Shown here one piece after another: positions 1 to 5,448 of a DNA stretch of 6,426 bases. The position numbers were made by a program, and so were the translations under genes. Numbering within the stretch: position 1 is the stretch's first letter; each line of letters begins with the position of its first letter. Under the pieces are notes generated by a model that did not search any database, was not told the origin of the DNA, and worked only from the letters and a program-made list of their open reading frames with translations. Source of the stretch: Treponema sp. (lineage in GTDB: Bacteria; Spirochaetota; Spirochaetia; Treponematales; UBA12059); the NCBI GenBank assembly GCA_012517645.1, contig JAAYUR010000126.1, positions 1-6,426 on the forward strand. Reading direction: 5' to 3'.

Positions 1-227
1 GACCGGACCTGGTGTTCATGGACATCTGCATGGAAACTCGGTTCGCGGGCATCGAGGCCGCGCGGACGATCCGGGAGAGCGGCGGGGCTCCGGTGATCTT
101 TACCACCGCGTACGACGATCCGAAGACGACCGAGGCCGCCGCCGCCGCGGGGCCCGCGGCCTTTCTGGTTAAACCCCTCATGCCGGAGGACATCGAGGCC
201 GCCCTTCGATCCTTCCTCACTTCTTAA
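1..227 (+). CDS. Response regulator receiver domain, C-terminal part (5' partial)
   Basis: This is the last 75 codons of a CheY-like phosphoacceptor domain; the in-frame reading continues to the left edge, where residues P-D-L-V precede the acceptor strand. The predicted phosphoacceptor Asp is encoded at 21-23 (FMDI context), the switch Thr lies in VIFTTAYDDP (about 102-107), and the conserved Lys is at 171-173 in FLVKPL, followed by the last helix and a TAA stop. The order Asp, Thr, Lys-Pro is diagnostic of receiver domains. It departs from the common MDIxMP loop by having M-E after the Asp (DICMETRFAGIEAA), a form seen in receivers with an xGIEAA helix. The protein stops straight after the domain, so this is either a single-domain regulator or a receiver at the C-terminus of a longer protein; the missing N-terminus decides. 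It converges on the sugar operon and need not be functionally related to it. Confidence 0.9.
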   Translation, partial: PDLVFMDICMETRFAGIEAARTIRESGGAPVIFTTAYDDPKTTEAAAAAGPAAFLVKPLMPEDIEAALRSFLTS

Positions 228-261
228 TCGCCCTCGAATTCCTGCGCCTGGACACAGACGT

Positions 262-1374
262 TCAGGAGACCGGAACCCACCCTCCCCGCCTGCCGCTTTC
301 CATCGCGGCCTCCACGACTCGCACGATCTCATGGCCCGCACGGAAATCCGCGTGCACAGGTTCCGCGCCTTCCAGGATCGAGCGGTAGAAACTGTCGATC
401 ATGTTCTTTTGGGCATCGGGCCAACGCTCCGCCTTTCCTGTATAAGGATGGACGGATCGACTTCGGAGGTTCAAGAGTTCCGGACGCAGGACGAGGTCTT
501 CGTTGGGTTTCTCCCGGCGGCCGATCCAAAGACGATCGGGCGCGTCCTGGCACCATCGGGCAGAGGCCGCACTGCAGTCCACCTGGATAGTCAATCCGAA
601 CTTCCGGCCCGGGCTCACCTGGGAAATCGTGAAGGCTCCCCGTATTCCGCCCTCGAACCGCAGGAGCGCGGCTCCGTAATCCTCCGTATCCACCGGGACG
701 CGCCGGCCGCCGCTCGCGCCGGAGGGGTCGGGTTCTATCCGGAACGGGAGGAAAACGGCGGTATCCGCGCAGATTTCCCGTACCCGCCGGCCCGTCAGGA
801 AGGCGGCAAGATCGAGCCAGTGGGACCCTATGTCCGCCATCGCCCGGGAGGGTCCTCCGATCTCTGACCGGACCCTCCAATCGAAATCCGTTTCTTCTAG
901 CAGCCAGTCCTGCAGGAACTCTCCGTGGACCGTGCGTATCTCTCCCAGCTCTCCGTTCTCGATCATGCCCTTAAGATGCTGGACAGCCGTGTAATGCCGG
1001 TTGACGAAGTTCACGGCCGTGACCAGGCCCGTGCGGTCCGCCAATTCGACGAGTTCCCCGGACTGGACGGAATCGACGGTCAGCGGTTTTTCCGAGATGA
1101 CAGGCTTACCCGCCCGTAGAGCATCCCGGTTGATGGAAAAGTGTTCCCGATTCGGGGTGCAGTCGTGGATCGCGTCGATACCCGGATCCGCCAGAAGTTC
1201 CCGGTGATCGGTGTAGTATCGGGGAATACCGTAGAGTTCGCAGAGGGCGGCGGCTCGCCCGGCATCCCGGACCGCCACCGCGGAAACCTCCGCGTAGCCC
1301 AGGCGGCGGACGGCTTCCAGATGGGCAAGACCGATATTCCCGACGCCTACGATGCCGATTCGGATTCTTCTCAT
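262..1374 (-). CDS. Gfo/Idh/MocA-family NAD(P)-dependent oxidoreductase
   Basis: This 370-residue protein is a normal full length for the family, which oxidises or reduces sugars, sugar acids and cyclitols with NAD(P). Residues 3-125 form the Rossmann domain: GVGNIG (10-15) is the dinucleotide-binding glycine loop, and EKP (95-97) holds the conserved active-site Lys. The C-terminal alpha/beta substrate domain starts near 130 and carries DIGSHWLDL (181-189), whose Asp181 and His185 match the usual catalytic or metal-contacting positions. The ATG start is chosen because the RIRIGIVG strand begins right after it. The Shine-Dalgarno is weak (GGGA about 9 nt upstream), which fits the last gene of an operon relying on readthrough; it lies 36 bp after the cupin. 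The substrate cannot be told from sequence. Inositol-like or aldose dehydrogenase, or a 3-keto-glycoside enzyme, are all possible. Family assignment is secure, the specific function is not. Confidence 0.95.
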   Translation of the reverse strand: MRRIRIGIVGVGNIGLAHLEAVRRLGYAEVSAVAVRDAGRAAALCELYGIPRYYTDHRELLADPGIDAIHDCTPNREHFSINRDALRAGKPVISEKPLTVDSVQSGELVELADRTGLVTAVNFVNRHYTAVQHLKGMIENGELGEIRTVHGEFLQDWLLEETDFDWRVRSEIGGPSRAMADIGSHWLDLAAFLTGRRVREICADTAVFLPFRIEPDPSGASGGRRVPVDTEDYGAALLRFEGGIRGAFTISQVSPGRKFGLTIQVDCSAASARWCQDAPDRLWIGRREKPNEDLVLRPELLNLRSRSVHPYTGKAERWPDAQKNMIDSFYRSILEGAEPVHADFRAGHEIVRVVEAAMESGRRGGWVPVS

Positions 1375-1397
1375 CGTCCCGTATCCCGTGCCTCGAA

Positions 1398-1409
1398 GCT
1401 AAGATTAGC
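1398..1409. repeat. Short inverted repeat between cupin and oxidoreductase genes
   Basis: GCTAA and TTAGC flank a 2-base spacer immediately after the cupin stop codon. As RNA it could only form a very small hairpin (4 bp with a 4-base loop). There is no T-run, so it is not an intrinsic terminator. It may be chance or a minor mRNA feature. Confidence 0.25.
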
Positions 1410-1410
1410 C

Positions 1411-1821
1411 CTACAGGCTCTTCCGAGCGAGTTCCCGAGCGGCGGCCTTTTCCGCCTCGTCCAGGGGCAGGACCTCGCTGTTCGCCATGGACGTTTCCGG
1501 AGCCTCCACCAACAGGAGCTTGGTATCCTTACGCGTAACCGTGTTGTGCCAGAGCCCGCGGGGGATCTTGTAGAGTCTGCCCGGTTCCATGGAGACCGCC
1601 TCGATTTCCGTTCCTCCCCCCGGATTTCGCACACCGGACAGGAGGACGCAGCGCCCGGCCAGGAGGATGAAGAGCTCGTCGGTCTCGTTGTGCCGTTCCA
1701 GGCAATCGATGCCTTCGATATCGTTCGCGGGTTTCCAATTCTTAACGGCGACCATCCATCGGTCGTTTTCATAGACCCGGGACAGGCCCTCTCCGTCGTG
1801 ACCGAACGATTCAATCCTCAT
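1411..1821 (-). CDS. Small single-domain cupin protein
   Basis: A 136-residue protein with one cupin barrel. Cupin motif 2 is clear at residues 81-93, G-R-L-Y-K-I-P-R-G-L-W-H-N, giving metal-ligand candidate His92. Motif 1 is around residues 42-56, E-R-H-N-E-T-D-E followed by six residues and Gly56, supplying His44 and Glu49; the first His of the usual His-x-His pair appears replaced by Glu42. The start is supported by GGAGGA at 1833-1828, six bases before the ATG. It follows the C-terminal transketolase gene by 15 bp and precedes the oxidoreductase by 36 bp, so it is probably part of the same catabolic operon. Cupins of this size next to sugar genes may be isomerases, epimerases or sugar-binding accessory proteins; I cannot assign a reaction. 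The C-terminal ~25 residues are charged and Ala-rich, likely a helix outside the barrel. Confidence 0.9.
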   Translation of the reverse strand: MRIESFGHDGEGLSRVYENDRWMVAVKNWKPANDIEGIDCLERHNETDELFILLAGRCVLLSGVRNPGGGTEIEAVSMEPGRLYKIPRGLWHNTVTRKDTKLLLVEAPETSMANSEVLPLDEAEKAAARELARKSL

Positions 1822-1836
1822 GGTCCGTCCTCCGAC

Positions 1837-2769
1837 CTAGCCCAGCAGGGCTCGGCATTCCCGGGCGATATGCCCGGCCGTAAGTCCGAAAGCCTCGAAG
1901 AGGTCCGCGGGCCTGCCCGAGTACCCGAATTTGTCCCGGATGCCCAAGCGGCGGAAGCGGGCGGCCGAGTTTCCCGCCAAGACTTCCGCCGCCGCGGATC
2001 CGAGGCCTCCGATCACCGAATGCTCCTCCACGGTCAGGATGGCGCCGCAGCGCTCGGCGGCCGAGAGGACATAGTCCGCATCGAAAGGCTTGATCGTGTG
2101 CACGTCCGCCACCTCCGCCCGAATGCCCTCGACCGCCAGTGAGTCGGCGGCTTTGAGAGCCTCCCGTACCATGAGCCCCGTAGCCAGGATGCAGATATCG
2201 GAGCCCTCCCGAAGTCGGAGGATGGTTCCGGGGACGAAGGGAGTATCGGGATCTGTGATCTTCTCCACCACAGGCCGAGCCACCCGGATATACACCGGGC
2301 CGTCGATGAGCGCGGCAGCGAAGACCGCCTTCCGCGTTTCGATCGGATCGCAGGGTACCAAAATGGTCATGTTGGGAACCACCCGCATGAGGGCGATGTC
2401 CTCGACGCTCTGGTGGCTGCCCCCGTCCTCCCCGACGGAGAGACCCGAGTGGGAGAGCCCGAACTTCACGTTGGCGTTCACGTAGGCTATGGAGTTTCGG
2501 ATCTGTTCGTAGGCCCGGCCGGTTCCGAAAAGGGCGAAGGTGCTCGCGAAGGGCAGAAGCCCCGAGTGGGCGAAGCCCGCGGCGGCGCACATCATGTTCG
2601 CCTCCGCGAGTCCGAAGTTATAGAACCGGTCCGGGTACGCGGACTCGAACATGCTGGTCATTGTGGCGTGGGCCAGGTCCGCGTCCAGTACGACGACCTT
2701 GTCATTCTTCGCCCCCAGCTCCACCAAAGCCTCCCCGTAGGCCGCACGCAGGGATTTCGACTCAGGCAT
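1837..2769 (-). CDS. Transketolase, C-terminal subunit (pyrimidine-binding and C-terminal domains)
   Basis: This is the second half of a split thiamine-diphosphate transketolase, 310 residues. Residues about 3-168 form the pyrimidine-binding domain, with the cofactor-activating Glu56 in NFGLAEANM and the conserved EDGGSHQ segment at 114-120. Residues about 180-305 are the transketolase C-terminal domain, including the TVEEHSVIGGLG stretch (246-257). It pairs with the N-terminal subunit to transfer a two-carbon ketol group between sugar phosphates in the cytoplasm. The start is placed at the ATG at 2769 rather than a GTG at 2778: GGAGGTGATC (2782-2773) is an extended anti-SD match whose GGAGG lies 8 bases before this ATG, and the GTG itself falls inside the ribosome-binding site. 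The gene overlaps the stop of the N-terminal subunit by 8 bp. Either general pentose-phosphate use or a dedicated pathway transketolase is possible; its setting in a transporter operon favours the latter. Confidence 0.95.
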   Translation of the reverse strand: MPESKSLRAAYGEALVELGAKNDKVVVLDADLAHATMTSMFESAYPDRFYNFGLAEANMMCAAAGFAHSGLLPFASTFALFGTGRAYEQIRNSIAYVNANVKFGLSHSGLSVGEDGGSHQSVEDIALMRVVPNMTILVPCDPIETRKAVFAAALIDGPVYIRVARPVVEKITDPDTPFVPGTILRLREGSDICILATGLMVREALKAADSLAVEGIRAEVADVHTIKPFDADYVLSAAERCGAILTVEEHSVIGGLGSAAAEVLAGNSAARFRRLGIRDKFGYSGRPADLFEAFGLTAGHIARECRALLG

Positions 2770-3580
2770 CTTGATCACCTCCGAGCTCCCTCAGGGCGGT
2801 CTCGTATTCCTGGGCGTTCATGGGCTTTCCGTGCCAACCCGCGATGCCCTCCATGAACGATACGCCCTTGCCCTTGACGGTACGGCACCGGATGAACCTC
2901 GGCTTTCCTTCCGTTCGACGCCCTGCGGCCGAGGCGACGGCCTCGGGGTCGTGGCCGTCCACCTCCTCGCAGTCGAAACCGAAGGCGGAGAACTTGGATA
3001 CGATATTCCCCAAGCCCATGACCTTTTCGTTGGGCCCGTCGATCTGCAGGCCGTTATGGTCCAGAAGCACGACAAGGTTGTCCAGCTTGTAGTGCGCAGC
3101 GGCCATGGCCGCCTCCCAGATCATTCCCTCCTGTACTTCCCCGTCGCCGACCAACGCGAAGACGCGGTACATCTTCCTCTTGTGCTTTGCGGCGAGGGCA
3201 AGGCCCAGGGCGATGGAAAGCCCTTGGCCCAGGGAGCCCGTGTTGGCGTCGATCCCGGGAGTCTTGGTCATGTCCGGGTGCCCCTGAAGGTGGCTGTCCA
3301 CCTGTCGAAGACGCCATAGATCCGAGCGGGGAAAGAAACCCAGGTCCGCAAGGATCGCGTAGAGGGCGGGGCACGCATGGCCCTTGCTCAGCACGAACCG
3401 GTCCCTATCCTCCCAGTCGGGGCGGGAAGGGTCGATCCGAAGGGTCCGGTAGTAGAGACCTTCCAGGATCTCGACGCAGGAGAGGGATCCACCCGGATGG
3501 CCCGACTGGCAGAGGTACAGCATCTTGATGATGTCGCGGCGCAATGCAAGCGCCGTCGCGTCCAGAGATTCGCGGCCCAT
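2762..3580 (-). CDS. Transketolase, N-terminal subunit (TPP-binding)
   Basis: This 272-residue protein is the diphosphate-binding half of a split transketolase. Conserved points: SGHPGGS (26-32) with His28, GHA (67-69) with His68, GSLGQG (115-120), GDG at 145-147 starting the thiamine-diphosphate/Mg motif and ending with DHN at 174-176, and His250 in GWHGKP. All the catalytic histidines expected from the N-terminal half are present, so it should be active with the adjacent C-terminal subunit. The start ATG has AAAGGAG (3596-3590) nine bases upstream. It begins 19 bp after the MalG-like permease ends, tying transport and carbon-skeleton rearrangement in one operon. Full-length transketolases are about 620-680 residues; the two subunits together give 582, typical of the two-gene form. 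Known dedicated two-gene enzymes include AptAB (D-apulose 4-phosphate) and SqwGH (6-deoxy-6-sulfofructose), but nothing here proves either substrate. Confidence 0.95.
   Translation of the reverse strand: MGRESLDATALALRRDIIKMLYLCQSGHPGGSLSCVEILEGLYYRTLRIDPSRPDWEDRDRFVLSKGHACPALYAILADLGFFPRSDLWRLRQVDSHLQGHPDMTKTPGIDANTGSLGQGLSIALGLALAAKHKRKMYRVFALVGDGEVQEGMIWEAAMAAAHYKLDNLVVLLDHNGLQIDGPNEKVMGLGNIVSKFSAFGFDCEEVDGHDPEAVASAAGRRTEGKPRFIRCRTVKGKGVSFMEGIAGWHGKPMNAQEYETALRELGGDQDA
2773..2782 (-). promoter_or_regulatory. Extended Shine-Dalgarno of the C-terminal transketolase gene, inside the N-terminal gene
   Basis: GGAGGTGATC complements ten consecutive bases of the usual 16S rRNA 3' end. It is read in the upstream gene as part of its Gly-Gly-Asp-Gln codons just before the stop, and its GGAGG sits 8 bases before the ATG at 2769. 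It decides the start of the downstream subunit and suggests strong, coupled translation that keeps the two subunits in balance. Confidence 0.8.
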
Positions 3581-3599
3581 GTGCGGGAACTCCTTTCCT

Positions 3600-4436
3600 T
3601 CAGCCCTTGACCGCCCCGGCGGTCAGGCCCTCTATCAATCGTTTCTGGGCGAAGAAGAACATGAAACATACGGGGATGATCGTGATGATCCCCCCCGCGG
3701 TCAGCATCCCCCACTCCACCCCCAGCTGGCCGATCAGGTTCTTCAGGGAGACCGGGATGGTTCGATTTGCCTCGTTCGTGAACATCACCGCGAAGGTGTA
3801 CTCGTTCCAGGAGGTCATGAAAACGTAGGCTCCGGTGGCCACGATGCAGGGCATCAGGACGGGCAGGACGATCCGGGTGAAGGCCTGGGCTCGATTCGCC
3901 CCGTCCACCATCGCCGCCTCCTCCAGGGACGGAGGCAGGTCGGCCAGGTACCCGTTGAGCAGCCAGATGGAGAACGGGATCGTGAAGGTCGTGTAGGCCA
4001 GGATCAACGCGAAGGGCGTATAGAGAATCCCGAGCTTCCGCATGATGGCGTACAGGGGTATCAGGAGCAATACGGTAGGGAACATGTTGTTCGTCAGGAA
4101 CAAGGTCATGAGGAATTTCCGCCCCTTGAACTGGAACCGGGAGAAAGCGTACGCGGCGAGAAGGGATACCGTCAGCGAAACCAGGGTCGTGGAAGCCGCC
4201 ACGATCAGGCTATTGGTCATAGGTCGAATGAAGTTGTAGTCGCTGAAGAGCCGCCGGTACGATTCGAGGGTCGCCTGTTTCGGCCAATAGGTTACGGTCT
4301 TGCCGTAAAGTTCGCTCTCCGGCTTGACGGAGGTGACGAAGGTCCAATAGAAGGGAAAGAGCAGGAATATTAGCATCGCCGCAAGGAGAAGATAGGAAGC
4401 CAGGCTCTTTACGGCGCCGGACGGAGTCGTTCTCAT
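3600..4436 (-). CDS. Carbohydrate ABC transporter permease, MalG type (CUT1)
   Basis: A 278-residue inner-membrane protein of the MalG family, one of two pore subunits of a sugar importer. About six hydrophobic segments can be seen (roughly residues 13-34, 74-97, 108-130, 140-161, 193-212, 245-264). The EAA loop that docks the ATPase is at 172-192 (EEAAMVDGAN followed by FTRIVLP). The C-terminus QKRLIEGLTAGAVKG is the signature tail of this family. The ATG overlaps the stop of the upstream permease in an ATGA, with AGGAGG (4449-4444) 7 bases before it, so the two permeases are translationally coupled. No ATPase gene follows, as is common for CUT1 systems using a shared MsmK/UgpC-type ATPase. 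The substrate is likely a mono- or oligosaccharide, polyol or glycoside; specificity is not readable from the permease. Confidence 0.96.
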   Translation of the reverse strand: MRTTPSGAVKSLASYLLLAAMLIFLLFPFYWTFVTSVKPESELYGKTVTYWPKQATLESYRRLFSDYNFIRPMTNSLIVAASTTLVSLTVSLLAAYAFSRFQFKGRKFLMTLFLTNNMFPTVLLLIPLYAIMRKLGILYTPFALILAYTTFTIPFSIWLLNGYLADLPPSLEEAAMVDGANRAQAFTRIVLPVLMPCIVATGAYVFMTSWNEYTFAVMFTNEANRTIPVSLKNLIGQLGVEWGMLTAGGIITIIPVCFMFFFAQKRLIEGLTAGAVKG

Positions 4437-5314
4437 CGGGCTCCCTCCTGACTCCGGAAGATCCGTCGCAGGTACACGATCGCGACGGAGGAGAGCATCA
4501 AGGCCAGTAGGATCGACAGGGTCGCGGCATACCCGAGGTTCAAGGAATTGCCCTTGTTGAAGACATAGACGCTGAGGGTCTGGGTCGCGTAGGCGGGGCC
4601 CCCCTCGGTCAGGTTGAAGATGACGTCCACGGAATTGGAGACCCAGATGATCCTAAGCAAGGTAGTCACGAAGATCACGTTCTTGAGGGAAGGGATGGTG
4701 ATGCGGAAGAGCTTCTGCACCCCGTTGGCGCCGTCCACGTCCGCGGCGTCGTACAGTTCCTCGGGAATGCCCTGCAAGCCCGCCAGGATCATCAGGGCGA
4801 AAAAGGGGATGCCCTGCCAGATGATGGTCAGGATCACCGCGGGGAACGCGGTTTCTCCCCGGGCCAGAAAGGGGACGAAATCCCGGATGATCCCCAGCCG
4901 GAAGAGGATATCGTTCAAGACTCCGTAGCTGCCGTCGTAGATCCATCTCCACATAAGGCCGATAAGCACGCCGGGGGTAACCCAGGGTATTAGGCTGATC
5001 GAACGGACGATCCCTCGTCCGAAGAATTTTCGGTTGAGCAAGAGCGCGAGGACAAAGCCGAAGAGGAACTGGAATCCTACGCCGATTCCTACCCACAGCA
5101 CGGTCTTCCAAACGGCCTGCCAAAAGAGAGGGTCCGAGAGGACCTCGGAATAATTGCGCAAGCCGATGAAACCGATGCGACTGGGCCGCCTAAGGTCGTA
5201 GCTTTGAAAGCTCATGGATATCGCGTTCACCACCGGGATGAACACGACGGTCAGCACCGTCAGCAGGGCCGGGGCTACCAAAAGGTACGGCCAGAAATTC
5301 TTCTTGCGTCCCAT
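4433..5314 (-). CDS. Carbohydrate ABC transporter permease, MalF/UgpA type (CUT1)
   Basis: A 293-residue polytopic membrane protein, partner of the MalG-like permease. The N-terminus has the typical short basic stretch MGRKK, then a first membrane segment (about 8-33). Further segments lie near 70-94, 104-126, 157-180, 210-226 and 262-283. The ATPase-docking EAA loop is at about 185-209 (EELYDAADVDGAN then FRITIPSL), and NLTEGGPAYATQT (234-246) is a well-conserved family stretch. The ATG at 5314 is preferred to an in-frame GTG at 5368: the extra 18 residues would be encoded partly by the upstream inverted repeat and are basic and family-atypical, and AGGGATGGAG lies just before the ATG, though its spacing is only moderately good. 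The gene follows the binding-protein gene after a 134-bp gap, the largest in the operon. Confidence 0.95.
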   Translation of the reverse strand: MGRKKNFWPYLLVAPALLTVLTVVFIPVVNAISMSFQSYDLRRPSRIGFIGLRNYSEVLSDPLFWQAVWKTVLWVGIGVGFQFLFGFVLALLLNRKFFGRGIVRSISLIPWVTPGVLIGLMWRWIYDGSYGVLNDILFRLGIIRDFVPFLARGETAFPAVILTIIWQGIPFFALMILAGLQGIPEELYDAADVDGANGVQKLFRITIPSLKNVIFVTTLLRIIWVSNSVDVIFNLTEGGPAYATQTLSVYVFNKGNSLNLGYAATLSILLALMLSSVAIVYLRRIFRSQEGAR

Positions 5315-5350
5315 TCGTCTCCATCCCTGTCGCGGGATAATGGTTTTCCT

Positions 5351-5438
5351 GAATCTACCACAGAGCACACGGAGCTCACGGAGCTGGAAATCGGATGTTC
5401 ATATCCTATTCTCATCTCCGTGCCCTCCGTGGTGATTC
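5351..5438. repeat. Imperfect inverted repeat with tandem CACGGAGCT units, REP-like element
   Basis: The left arm (5351-5374) reads GAATC, T, ACCACAGAG then a CACGGAG unit. The right arm (5416-5438) is CTCCGTG, CC, CTCCGTGGTGATTC. The core arms (5356-5374 against 5416-5434) agree at 15 of 19 positions when one is reverse-complemented, and GAATC/GATTC extends the match with a one-base bulge. CACGGAGCT occurs twice in tandem (5368-5376, 5377-5385), so the right arm can pair in two registers. The loop holds a further small GGAT/ATCC hairpin (5393-5396 with 5403-5406). From memory, ACCACAGAG/CACGGAG palindromes of this type are dispersed in intergenic spaces of several GC-rich bacteria. In the transcript it would form a strong stem just after the binding-protein stop. 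No T-run follows on either strand, so an mRNA-stabilising or attenuating role is likelier than an intrinsic terminator. Confidence 0.75.
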
Positions 5439-5448
5439 TAGAACTACA

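Noticed and set aside
228..261. Possible bidirectional terminator between the convergent receiver and oxidoreductase genes
   Set aside because: The 34 bases contain no convincing stem and no T-run on either strand.
1141..2142. A 333-codon open frame on the plus strand, antisense to the oxidoreductase, cupin and transketolase C-terminal genes
   Set aside because: It spans three well-supported genes, has no recognisable domain, and long antisense frames are expected in GC-rich coding DNA.
1811..2590. A 259-codon minus-strand frame overlapping the transketolase C-terminal gene
   Set aside because: It is an Arg/Gly-rich out-of-frame shadow of a gene with intact catalytic motifs.
2770..2778. GTG at 2778 as the start of the transketolase C-terminal subunit
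   Set aside because: This GTG is part of the extended Shine-Dalgarno for the ATG at 2769, which has the better spacing.
3525..4373. A 282-codon plus-strand open frame antisense to the MalG-like permease
   Set aside because: The translation is Gly/Glu/Arg/Gln-rich low-complexity sequence mirroring membrane-helix codons on the other strand; no family match.
5315..5368. GTG at 5368 as the start of the MalF-like permease
   Set aside because: The extra N-terminus is basic, unlike the family, and overlaps the intergenic inverted repeat; the ATG at 5314 gives the expected N-terminus.
5339..5448. The inverted repeat as a Rho-independent terminator of the binding-protein gene
   Set aside because: No T-run follows the stem in the direction of transcription, and the loop of about 41 bases is long for a terminator.
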